From Microbacterium bovistercoris (GTDB lineage: Bacteria; Actinomycetota; Actinomycetes; Actinomycetales; Microbacteriaceae), in contig NZ_QUAB01000040.1 of the NCBI RefSeq assembly GCF_003387575.1, positions 26,353 to 90,352 of the forward strand: DNA of 64,000 nucleotides, read 5' to 3'. Shown here in pieces: positions 40,015 through 48,148 of this stretch (position 1 is the stretch's first letter; each line of letters opens with the position of its first letter). The notes under the pieces were generated by a model. The model was given only the letters and a program-made list of their open reading frames with translations, made no database searches and was not told the origin of the DNA. Both the position numbers and the translations under genes were made by a program.

Positions 40015-40806
40015 ATGTCCGTCCGTCATGTCCCCGACCGCACCCGGTCCGCCCTCAGCGTGCGGGGCATCCACCATGAGTACGAGAGCTCGAGCGGCAC
40101 CGTCCGGGCGCTGCGCGGTGTCGACCTCGAGGTCAGCACCGGCGAGTTCGTGGCGATCATGGGGCCGTCCGGCTCCGGGAAGACCACGCTGCTGAACTGC
40201 TCGGCGGGACTTCAGCGCGCATCCGCGGGGGAGATCCGACTGGGGGAGCACTCCATCGCCGAACTCGACGAGACCCGGCTGGCCCGGCTGCGCCGGCGTG
40301 AGCTCGGGTTCGTGTTCCAGTCCTTCAACCTGCTGCCGGCGCTCAGCGTGATCGACAACGTCGAGCTCCCGGTGCGCCTGGACGGTCGACCGGTCGATCG
40401 CCGGAGGACGCTGGACCTGCTCGGCCGGGTCGGTCTGGCCGAGCGGGCGGATCGGCGACCGGACCAGCTCTCCGGCGGGCAGCGACAGCGGGTGGCGATC
40501 GCGCGCGCCCTGGTGACCGATCCCCGTATCGTCTTCGCCGACGAGCCGACCGGCGCGCTCGATCTGCGCAGCGCCAAGGATGTGCTCGATCTGCTCCGCC
40601 GCCTCGCCGACCGTGGACAGACCATCATCATGGTCACCCACGACCCCGTCGCTGCGTCGTTCAGCGACCGGGTGCTGTTCCTCGCCGACGGCCGCATCGT
40701 CTCGCAGCTCGAGCGCCCGGATTCGCTGACGGTGGCGGCGACGATGGCCGAACTCGTGGAGTCCGCCGAGGTCGCCGCCACCGGCGTCGGGACGGGGGCG
40801 CGCTGA
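40015..40806 (+). CDS. ABC transporter ATP-binding protein (MacB/LolD type)
   Basis: ATPase of 263 residues: Walker [11 protein letters not shown]-loop [24 protein letters not shown], signature [15 protein letters not shown], Walker [18 protein letters not shown]-loop [19 protein letters not shown]. The sequence FQxFNLLPxLxxxxNVELP and EPTGALD identify the MacB/LolD/FtsE mechanotransmission class that works with FtsX-like permeases. GAGGAGG four to ten bases before the ATG. Its stop overlaps the permease start. The module may extrude antimicrobials or lipids; the substrate is unknown. Confidence 0.94.
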   Translation: MSVRHVPDRTRSALSVRGIHHEYESSSGTVRALRGVDLEVSTGEFVAIMGPSGSGKTTLLNCSAGLQRASAGEIRLGEHSIAELDETRLARLRRRELGFVFQSFNLLPALSVIDNVELPVRLDGRPVDRRRTLDLLGRVGLAERADRRPDQLSGGQRQRVAIARALVTDPRIVFADEPTGALDLRSAKDVLDLLRRLADRGQTIIMVTHDPVAASFSDRVLFLADGRIVSQLERPDSLTVAATMAELVESAEVAATGVGTGAR

Positions 40807-42131
40807 TGCCTGCGCTGGCATTCCGGTCGGTGCTGCGCCATCGCGCGAGCACCTTGGCCACGGGGGTCATCGCCGTCATCGGCACCGCCATGGTCGTCGC
40901 GATGGCCGCTCTTCTCGCCACCGGGCTCACGGCCGGCGAGCGGTCGGAGTTCCTGACGCTGTTCCCGATGATCGTCGGTGGATGGATCGTCGTCATCGTC
41001 GTCTTCGCCATGGCCTCCACCGTCGGAGTCACCCTCGAGGGGCGCACGGACGAGTTCACCGGGCTGCGTCTGATCGGGGCTGAGCCGGGACAGATCCGAC
41101 GGTTGATCGTGTTCGAGACGGCGCTGGTGTCGATCGCTGCCGCCGTTCCCGGTGCGGCGCTGGGAGTGCTCCTGGGTGGCGCGGCCATGGCGGGGATCCG
41201 CGCAGGTGGGGTCGTCGACCCGTCGACACCGTACGCGTCCGGCGTTCTCGCGCCGTTCGTCGGCGCGGCGGTCGTCATCTCGGCGTCCGTCGTCGCCGGG
41301 ATTCTGGCTGGACGGCGCCCGGCGCGCGGCAGCGTGCTGGGCGCGCCTGGAGAGGGGCGTGAGCAGGCTCGGCGTGGAATGCGTCGCGTGCTCGCTGCCC
41401 TCGTCGTGTTCGCGGGTGCCGGCACGGCGGCGGCGACGCTCGCCTCCGGCCCCGCGGATCTTCTGGCCACCGCAACCACTGGGCCGGCGTGCATCCTGCT
41501 CGCCGTCGGAGCCTGCCTCTTCGCGCCGGAGCTCATCCTCCTCGCCGGCATGGCGACGCGCGGCACGGCGGCATCCGCCTGGCTCGCAGCGCGGAATCTC
41601 GATGCGGCGCCGGAGCGGGTGCGCCCGCTCGTGACATTCCTGACCCTGTTCGTCGGAGTCGCCGCCGGCACCCTCGGGATGCAGGGCATCGAGAACGCGG
41701 CCGGATCGGCGATGCCGGACGCCGATCTCATCGCGACGATCAACTACCTGGTGGTCGGCCTGCTCGCCGGCTTCATGGCGGTCGCCCTGGTGAACAACCT
41801 CGTCGCCGCCGTGCTGAGACGCCGTGCCGAGTTCGGGATGATGCGCCTGATCGGTTCGACCCCGAAGCAGACGCAGCGGATGCTGCTGCGAGAAGTCGCT
41901 GCGGCGACGGTCGTGAGCGTTCTGGCTGGAGGTGCCGCCGCCCTGGTCTCGACGATTCCGTACTCGGTGGTCAAGACGGGCGCGCCCTGGGCGGCGCTCG
42001 TCCCGGTGCCGTACCTCGCGGCGGCCGCGGTGGGTGCGCTCCTGGCGCTGGTCGTCGCCGCGCTCGCCGGGCGCCGCGCGGTGCCGGGGGCCCGAGGTGG
42101 GCGACGGCGAGCGGTCGCGGCACCGGCGTGA
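40806..42131 (+). CDS. FtsX-like ABC permease
   Basis: Membrane protein of 441 residues with two FtsX-like halves. The first (residues 15-175) contains [35 protein letters not shown], and the second (about 290-430) contains [35 protein letters not shown], the repeated coupling segment. About eight helices in all, and the intervening extracytoplasmic region is short, unlike MacB, so this resembles BceB/YxdM-like or actinobacterial export permeases. Translationally coupled to the ATPase. A strong palindrome ends the unit. Confidence 0.92.
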   Translation: MPALAFRSVLRHRASTLATGVIAVIGTAMVVAMAALLATGLTAGERSEFLTLFPMIVGGWIVVIVVFAMASTVGVTLEGRTDEFTGLRLIGAEPGQIRRLIVFETALVSIAAAVPGAALGVLLGGAAMAGIRAGGVVDPSTPYASGVLAPFVGAAVVISASVVAGILAGRRPARGSVLGAPGEGREQARRGMRRVLAALVVFAGAGTAAATLASGPADLLATATTGPACILLAVGACLFAPELILLAGMATRGTAASAWLAARNLDAAPERVRPLVTFLTLFVGVAAGTLGMQGIENAAGSAMPDADLIATINYLVVGLLAGFMAVALVNNLVAAVLRRRAEFGMMRLIGSTPKQTQRMLLREVAAATVVSVLAGGAAALVSTIPYSVVKTGAPWAALVPVPYLAAAAVGALLALVVAALAGRRAVPGARGGRRRAVAAPA

Positions 42132-42193
42132 CCCCGGCATCCGATCCCGCCGCCGCAGCAGCGGCGGCGGTGGTCGGCGGCAGGGCCCACCAG

Positions 42194-42242
42194 GTCGCAG
42201 TTCGTCTCGGTATCCGTGCGGGATACCGGGACGAACCGCGAC
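42194..42242. terminator. Bidirectional hairpin with GGTCGCAGTTCGTC arm
   Basis: 22-bp arms with two mismatches around a 5-base loop (left arm GTCGCAGTTCGTCTCGG..., right arm ...CCGGGACGAACCGCGAC). It lies between the converging permease and GntR genes. The same 16-base left arm is found inside the coding sequence at 48406. Confidence 0.8.
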
Positions 42243-42267
42243 GCGAGCGGATGCCGGCGGAAGCTGC

Positions 42268-42924
42268 TCAGGCCGCGAAGTAGGCGCTGGACGAGTTGTC
42301 CAGGATGCGGCGCATGCCCTGCATCCAGTTCTGCTTGAGTGCCTCGACGGCAGCCGGCACGTCGCCGGCGGCGAGGGCGTGCGCGATCGCGGCGTGCTCG
42401 GCGGCGACGCGGTCCACCTTGACGTCGTCGGCGACGAGCAGCGCCTCGTAGCGGTGGAACGATCCTCGGACGCTCTCGATCACATCGATCAGGCGCTTGT
42501 TGGGGCACACCGAGAGCATCAGGGCGTGCCACTCGTCGTCCTTGGTCATCACGAGGGCGTGCTCGACGTGCTCGTCGGTGAAGCCCTCTGCGAGCTCGAC
42601 CAGCCGTGCGCCGACGCGCTGCAGCTCATCGACGGGGCTGAGCTCGAGGGCGAGGCTCTCGAGCGTCGCCATCACCGGCGCGAGATCCTCGAACTCCCCG
42701 GCGCTGAGCGGCACGAAGCGGAAGCCCTTGCCGTTCTCGCTGGTGATCTGCCCTTCCGACTCGAGAGCGATCAGCGCCTCACGCAGCGGAGTGCGACTCA
42801 CGCCGAGCTCTGCGGCCAGCTGTACCTCGTTGATGCTCTCGCCGGGCTGCACCTGGCCGGTGCGCATGCGGGTGAGGAGCTCTTCGCGAACCTGCGAGCG
42901 CAGGTTCTTCCGTTCGATAGCCAT
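42268..42924 (-). CDS. GntR-family regulator, FCD subfamily
   Basis: Regulator of 218 residues. An N-terminal winged helix ([44 protein letters not shown], the invariant [11 protein letters not shown] motif) is joined to an all-helical FCD ligand domain with the metal-binding histidines ([16 protein letters not shown] and [10 protein letters not shown]). FCD regulators sense sugar acids, organic acids or amino acids. It is divergent from the GH42-gcvPAB operon, and the TGTATACAGAATACA dyad lies between them; the same site precedes a sugar importer 11 kb away. It is therefore the best candidate controller of all three operons. Confidence 0.92.
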   Translation of the reverse strand: MAIERKNLRSQVREELLTRMRTGQVQPGESINEVQLAAELGVSRTPLREALIALESEGQITSENGKGFRFVPLSAGEFEDLAPVMATLESLALELSPVDELQRVGARLVELAEGFTDEHVEHALVMTKDDEWHALMLSVCPNKRLIDVIESVRGSFHRYEALLVADDVKVDRVAAEHAAIAHALAAGDVPAAVEALKQNWMQGMRRILDNSSSAYFAA

Positions 42925-42989
42925 GTGGTCCCCTTCGGCCTCCGGTCAGCCTACGGCTTGACCGGCTCCCGGATTCGCCATACGCTTGT

Positions 42990-43004
42990 TGTATACAGAA
43001 TACA
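42990..43004. promoter_or_regulatory. Shared operator, copy 2 (GntR/FCD site beside its gene)
   Basis: Dyad TGTAT-ACAGA-ATACA in the GntR/GH42 divergent region; 14 of its 15 bases are identical to 31173-31187. Confidence 0.8.
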
Positions 43005-43045
43005 TTGAACAGTGTTTCTGCACCAGACTCAGAGAGGAGCCCCTC

Positions 43046-45133
43046 GTGCCCCAGCAGCGCGACGACGAGCGCATCCGGGAGGTCCGGATCGATTCCCTCG
43101 CCTTCGGCGGCGACTACAACCCCGACCAGTGGTCCGAGGAGACGTGGCTCGAGGACATCCGTCTCATGAAGGAGGCGGGCGTGACCATGGTCAGCCTGCC
43201 GATCTTCAGCTGGCCGCAGATCGAGCCCGAGCCCGGCGTCTACGACTGGGGCTGGCTCGACCGCATCCTCGATCTGCTGCACGAGGCCGGCATCCGCATC
43301 GACCTCGCCACCGCCACCGCGACGCCGCCGTCCTGGCTGCTGCGCGCGCACCCCGAGATGGGACCGTCCGACTCCGAGGGGCACCGCCTCGAGTTCGGCT
43401 CGCGGCAGACCTACTGCCCGTCCTCGCCGATCTGGCGCGAGAACGTCGCCCGGATGACCCGTGCCATGGCCGAGCGCTACGGCGAGCACCCCGGCCTCGC
43501 CATGTGGCACATCTCGAACGAGTACGGCGATCACGTCTCGCGGTGCTGGTGCGACGAGTCCGCCCGGCACTTCCGGCGCTGGCTGCAGGACCGCTACGGC
43601 GACCTCGACGGACTGAACGAGGCCTGGGGCGTCAACGTCTGGGGCCAGCGCTACACGTCGTGGGACCACATCGCGACGCCGAAGAAGGCTCCGGGGCCGA
43701 TCAACCCCACTCAGCTGCTCGACTTCGAGCGGTTCTCCTCCGACGCGATGCTCGAGCTCTTCCAGCTCGAGATCGACGTGCTCCGCGAGGTCACGCCCGA
43801 CATCGCCGTGACCACCAACTTCATGAGCATGCTGCGCGACCTGAACTACTGGGACTTCGCCGCCGCCGAGGACATCGTCACCGATGACGCCTACCCCGAG
43901 CCCGCCGACCCCACCGCGCACGTCGGGGCGGCGCTGAACTACGGCTACATGCGCTCGCTCAAGGGCGGCCGGCCGTGGCTGCTGCTCGAGTCGTCGGCCA
44001 GCGCCACCAGCTGGCGCGACATCAACGTGCCGAAGGCGCCGGGCAAGATCCGCGTGGAGAGCCTGCAGACCGTCGCGCACGGCTCGGACGCCGTGATGTT
44101 CTTCCAGTGGCGCCAGGCCAAGTACGGCCAGGAGAAGTTCCACTCGTCGATGCTGGGCCACCGGGGCGAGCGCTCGCGCAGCTACCAGGAGACCAAGGCG
44201 CTCGGCCTCGAGCTCAAGAAGCTCGAGCCGGTGCGCGGCACCCGGGTGCGCTCCCGCGTGGCGCTGGTGATCGACCACGACTCCTGGTGGGGCTCGACCC
44301 AGATCGAGTCGCTGCCCTCGCAGCGGCTGCAGTGGGCCCAGCAGGCCCGCGCCTGGCACCGCGGCATGTACTCGCTCGGCCAGCCGGTCGACGCGGTGCG
44401 CGCCACCGGCCCGTTCGACGAGTACGACGTCGTCATCGCGCCGAACCTCTACATCCTCGAGCAGCCGCAGGCAGACGCCCTGCGCGCCTTCGTCGAGAAC
44501 GGCGGCCACCTGGTGGTCGGCCCGTTCTCGGGGGTGGTGGATGCCACCGAGAAGGTGCACGACGGCGGCGCACCCGGCCCGCTGCGCGACCTGCTCGGCG
44601 TCGAGGTCGACGAGCAGTGGCCCCTGTCCGATGGCGAGACGACCGGCATCCGATACGGCGACCGGGACCTGGTCGTGCCGCACTGGAGCGAGTGGCTCGA
44701 GGCCGACGGCGACACCGAGGTGCGCGGCGGCTACGCCGGAGGTGTGCTCGACGGGCTGCCCGCGATCACGCGGCGGCGCGTCGGCGACGGCACCGCCTGG
44801 TACGTCAGTGCGATGTTCCAGCACGAGGGCCTGCTGACGGTGTTCCGCGACGTGCTCGACACCGCAGGGCTGCCGGCCCGCGCCGACGTCGACGTGAACG
44901 CCGAGGCGGTCACCCGCACCGACGGCGACACCGACTACACCTTCCTGCTGAACCACGGCGCCGAGCCGATCGCGTGGAACGCGCACGGCACCGACCTGCT
45001 CACCGGCACGGCTCACGACGGCCGCGTCGACCTGGGTCCCTACGGCGTCGCGGTGCTGGCCGCACCGTCGACCTCCGACATCCCGTTCCCCGAACTGTTG
45101 ACCGCAACCGCATCCGTGAAGGAGCAAGCATGA
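43046..45133 (+). CDS. GH42 beta-galactosidase family hydrolase
   Basis: Cytosolic enzyme of 695 residues. A TIM barrel opens with FGGDYNPDQWSEETWLEDIRLMKEAGV; the acid/base Glu is in MWHISNEYGDHVSRCWCDES and the nucleophile Glu in PWLLLESSASATSW. A trimerisation domain follows (about 410-620), then a small beta domain. GH42 members hydrolyse beta-1,4/1,3/1,6-galactosides or alpha-L-arabinopyranosides. The GTG start has AGAGAGGAG ahead of it; an upstream ATG would overlap the operator. It overlaps the following gene by four bases, an unusual pairing of a glycosidase with a glycine-dehydrogenase subunit. Confidence 0.94.
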   Translation: MPQQRDDERIREVRIDSLAFGGDYNPDQWSEETWLEDIRLMKEAGVTMVSLPIFSWPQIEPEPGVYDWGWLDRILDLLHEAGIRIDLATATATPPSWLLRAHPEMGPSDSEGHRLEFGSRQTYCPSSPIWRENVARMTRAMAERYGEHPGLAMWHISNEYGDHVSRCWCDESARHFRRWLQDRYGDLDGLNEAWGVNVWGQRYTSWDHIATPKKAPGPINPTQLLDFERFSSDAMLELFQLEIDVLREVTPDIAVTTNFMSMLRDLNYWDFAAAEDIVTDDAYPEPADPTAHVGAALNYGYMRSLKGGRPWLLLESSASATSWRDINVPKAPGKIRVESLQTVAHGSDAVMFFQWRQAKYGQEKFHSSMLGHRGERSRSYQETKALGLELKKLEPVRGTRVRSRVALVIDHDSWWGSTQIESLPSQRLQWAQQARAWHRGMYSLGQPVDAVRATGPFDEYDVVIAPNLYILEQPQADALRAFVENGGHLVVGPFSGVVDATEKVHDGGAPGPLRDLLGVEVDEQWPLSDGETTGIRYGDRDLVVPHWSEWLEADGDTEVRGGYAGGVLDGLPAITRRRVGDGTAWYVSAMFQHEGLLTVFRDVLDTAGLPARADVDVNAEAVTRTDGDTDYTFLLNHGAEPIAWNAHGTDLLTGTAHDGRVDLGPYGVAVLAAPSTSDIPFPELLTATASVKEQA

Positions 45134-46506
45134 CGTCTGCCTTCGTGCATCCGTACATCCCCAACACGGCACCCGAGACGCGAGCGGCGATGCTCGCGGC
45201 GACCGGTGCCGAATCCATCGAGGAGTTCTACGCCGACGTGCCGGAGTCGCTGCGGCTGCGGCGCGCCCTCGACCTGCCCGCGCCCCTGGTGGCCGAGCAG
45301 GACCTGGCGCGCCACGTGCGCGGCCTTCTCGCGAAGAACCGGTCCACCGCCGAGCGGCTCAGCTTCCTCGGCTCGGGAACGTACAACCACTACGTGCCCG
45401 CGGTCGTCGACGAGGTGATCGGCCGCAGCGAGTTCCTCACCGCCTACGCCGGTGAGCCGTACGAGGACCATGGCCGGTTCCAGGCGCTCTTCCAGTACCA
45501 GTCGATGATGGCTGAGCTGCTCGAGATGGACGTCGTCAACGTGCCCGTCTACGACGGGTACCAGGCCACGGCGACCGGCATCACCATGTCGGCGCGCCTC
45601 ACCGGGCGGTCGAAGGTGCTCGTCGCCAGCGACGTGCTGCCGGCGAAGTACTCCAAGGTGCTCGACTACGTGCGTGCCCACGTCGAACTCGTCACGGTCC
45701 CGACAGTGGACGGCACCGCCGACGCGGGTGCGGTCCGTGCCGCGCTGGGCGACGACGTCGCCGCGGTGTGGATCGAGACGCCCAGCGCCACCGGCGCGAT
45801 CGAGTCCGCACTGCGCGAGATCTCCGACGCCGCGCACGCCGCAGGGGCCGTGGTCGTCGTCGGCACCGACCCGATCGGCTACGGCGTGCTCGCAACGCCG
45901 GCCTCGGCCGGGGCCGACATCGTCACCGGAGACATCCAGTCCCTCGGCATCCATCAGTGGTTCGGCGGCGGGCACGGCGGCTTCATCGCCGTGCACGACG
46001 AGCCGAGGTTCGTGATGGAGATGCCGTCGCGGCTGTTCGGCCTCGCCACCACCGACGTCGAGGGCGAGTACGGCTTCGGCGACGTCGCCTACGACCGCAC
46101 CTCGTTCGCGCACCGTGAGGCGGGCAAGGAATGGGTCGGCACCGCCGCGGCCCTGTGGGGCATCGCCGCCGGCGTCTACCTCGCGTTGATGGGCCCGGCA
46201 GGCATGGCCGAGCTCGGCGAGGTGCTGCTGGCCCGCACCCGCTACGCGCAGCAGGCGCTCACTGCCATTCCCGGCATCCGGCTCGGCGACACGGCCACGC
46301 ACCTGCGCGAGTTCTCGGTCGAGCTGCCCGTCCCCGCAGCGGACGTCATCGCGGCGCTGCGTGCCCAGGGCATCGAGCCCGGCGTCGCGACCGCGGAGCG
46401 CACGCTTCTGGTGTGCGTCACCGAGATCAACACCCAGTCCGACATCGACCGCCTCGCCGGCGCCATCGGTGCGCTGGTCGCTGCTGCAGAGGAGCAGAAC
46501 CGATGA
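45130..46506 (+). CDS. gcvPA: Glycine dehydrogenase (decarboxylating) subunit 1, GcvPA-like
   Basis: PLP-fold protein of 458 residues matching the split P-protein alpha subunit: YIPNTAPETRAAMLAATGAESIEEFYADVP at the N-terminus, then FLGSGTYNHYVPAVVDEVI, FQYQSMMAELLEMDVVNVPVYDG and GDIQSLGIHQWFGGGHGGFIA. With GcvPB it forms the P-protein that decarboxylates glycine onto lipoyl-GcvH. No gcvT, gcvH or lipoate gene is in the window, and the gene sits in a glycosidase operon, so it may instead serve a dedicated catabolic reaction or a different amino acid. Four-base overlaps on both sides. It is shifted from canonical members at several loop positions (VYDGYQATATG). Confidence 0.9.
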   Translation: MTSAFVHPYIPNTAPETRAAMLAATGAESIEEFYADVPESLRLRRALDLPAPLVAEQDLARHVRGLLAKNRSTAERLSFLGSGTYNHYVPAVVDEVIGRSEFLTAYAGEPYEDHGRFQALFQYQSMMAELLEMDVVNVPVYDGYQATATGITMSARLTGRSKVLVASDVLPAKYSKVLDYVRAHVELVTVPTVDGTADAGAVRAALGDDVAAVWIETPSATGAIESALREISDAAHAAGAVVVVGTDPIGYGVLATPASAGADIVTGDIQSLGIHQWFGGGHGGFIAVHDEPRFVMEMPSRLFGLATTDVEGEYGFGDVAYDRTSFAHREAGKEWVGTAAALWGIAAGVYLALMGPAGMAELGEVLLARTRYAQQALTAIPGIRLGDTATHLREFSVELPVPAADVIAALRAQGIEPGVATAERTLLVCVTEINTQSDIDRLAGAIGALVAAAEEQNR

Positions 46507-48143
46507 GCCTTCCCGTCGCCCCCAAGCCGGCGATCCGCCGCTTCCACCAGGCATCCTGGGACGAGCCGGTCATCTTCGAGCTGTCCACGCCCGGTGAGCG
46601 CGGCGTGCTGGTCAGCCCGCTCGAGCAGGGCGTGCGCGACCAGGTCGGCGATGTCGTCGCAGACCTGCCCGCATCGCTGCGCCGCAGCTCGGCGCCGAAG
46701 CTGCCCGAGATGGGGCAGATGCGCGTGCTGAAGCACTACCTGCGGCTGTCGCAGGAGAACCTCGGCGCCGACTTCAACGTCGACATCGGCCAGGGCACCT
46801 GCACCATGAAGTACTCGCCGAAGATCAACGACCAGCTGATCGGGGTGCCGCAGCTCACCGAGATGCACCCGCTGCAGAATCCCGCAGACGCGCAAGGCGT
46901 GCTCGAGATCGTCTGGCAGCTGGAGCGGATGCTCGCCGAGATCTCCGGCATGGACGAGGTCTCGCTGCACACCCAGGGCGGGTCGGCCGCCATCTGGTCG
47001 AACATCGCCATGATCCGCGCCTACCACGAGGCGAACGGCGAGGGCGAGCAGCGCCGCGAGGTCATCACGACCATCTTCAGCCACCCGTCCAACGCGGCGG
47101 CGGCGAAGGCGGCCGGCTACGACGTCATCACGGTGTTCCCCGACGCTGACGGCTACCCCGACATCGAGGCGCTGAAGGCCGCCCTGTCGCCGCGCACCGC
47201 GGCCATCATGGTCACCAACCCCGAAGACACCGGCATCTACAACCCGGCGATCAGGGAGTGGGTCGACGCGGCGCACGCGGTGGGCGCGCTCGCTTCGTAC
47301 GACCAGGCCAACGCCAACGGCATCCTCGGCATCACCCGCGCCCGCGACGCCGGTTTCGACGTCTGCCACTTCAACCTGCACAAGACGTTCTCGACGCCGC
47401 ACGCCTGCGGCGGGCCGGGTGCCGGCGCGAACGCCGTGAGCGCGGCTCTCGCGCCGTTCCTGCCCGGCCCCCGCGTCACCCGCCTCGACGACGGCACCTT
47501 CGACGTCGTGGCCGGCGACGAGCAGTCCATCGGCGCCGTCGCGCCGTTCCACGGTGTGATCCCGAACCTGGTCCGCGCGTATTCGTGGATCATGGCGCTG
47601 GGCGCGGAGGGGCTGCTGGCCGCCGCCGAGATCGCGGTGCTGAACAACAACTACCTGCTGGCGAAGGTGCTGGAGATCCCCGGCGCATCCGCGCCGTACG
47701 CCGAGGGGCGCCGCCGCATCGAGCAGGTGCGCTACTCGTGGGAGGACCTGTACCAGGAGACCGGCATCACCTCCGAGGAGATCGGTGTGCGGCTGAGCGA
47801 CTTCGGCATGCACTACTGGACCAGCCACCACCCTTACGTGGTGCCGCAGCCGTTCACTCTCGAACCCACCGAGTCGTACTCGAAGAGCGAGATCGACGAG
47901 TACGTCGCCGCGCTCGCCGAGGTCGCCCGTGAGGCGCGGGAGACCCCCGAGGTCGTGCGAACCGCGCCGCACAACCAGACCGTGCACCACACCCACCACG
48001 ACGACCTGGACGACCCGGAGCGCTGGGCCATCACCTGGCGCGCGTACCGCCGGAAGTACTTCGGCGAGGTGCCCGCCGGCGCGATCGCCAGCGGGCTGCC
48101 CGGCGAGACGTCGGCGCCTGAGCTCGCCACCTGGGGGCACTGA
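46503..48143 (+). CDS. gcvPB: Glycine dehydrogenase (decarboxylating) subunit 2, GcvPB-like
   Basis: PLP-dependent subunit of 546 residues. The Schiff-base lysine is Lys294 in FNLHKTFSTPHACGGPGAG, and the cofactor pocket includes SLHTQGGSAAIWSNIAMIRAYH, IMVTNPEDTGIYN and SYDQANANGILGI. It forms the active P-protein with GcvPA. Typical bacterial GcvPB proteins are about 480-500 residues; here an extra C-terminal stretch rich in His (TAPHNQTVHHTHHDD, about 495-515) precedes a WAITWRAYRRKYFG end. The substitutions and the His-rich tail may indicate specialised function, but this is inference. Confidence 0.9.
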   Translation: MSLPVAPKPAIRRFHQASWDEPVIFELSTPGERGVLVSPLEQGVRDQVGDVVADLPASLRRSSAPKLPEMGQMRVLKHYLRLSQENLGADFNVDIGQGTCTMKYSPKINDQLIGVPQLTEMHPLQNPADAQGVLEIVWQLERMLAEISGMDEVSLHTQGGSAAIWSNIAMIRAYHEANGEGEQRREVITTIFSHPSNAAAAKAAGYDVITVFPDADGYPDIEALKAALSPRTAAIMVTNPEDTGIYNPAIREWVDAAHAVGALASYDQANANGILGITRARDAGFDVCHFNLHKTFSTPHACGGPGAGANAVSAALAPFLPGPRVTRLDDGTFDVVAGDEQSIGAVAPFHGVIPNLVRAYSWIMALGAEGLLAAAEIAVLNNNYLLAKVLEIPGASAPYAEGRRRIEQVRYSWEDLYQETGITSEEIGVRLSDFGMHYWTSHHPYVVPQPFTLEPTESYSKSEIDEYVAALAEVAREARETPEVVRTAPHNQTVHHTHHDDLDDPERWAITWRAYRRKYFGEVPAGAIASGLPGETSAPELATWGH

Positions 48144-48148
48144 TCCCG

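Noticed and set aside
39406..42131. TetR/ABC/FtsX block as a recently transferred island
   Set aside because: Base composition and codon use look the same as the neighbours, and no integrase or flanking repeat was found; only its context is odd.
42986..43045. Upstream start for GH42
   Set aside because: It overlaps the GntR-type operator, while GTG at 43046 has a strong ribosome site.
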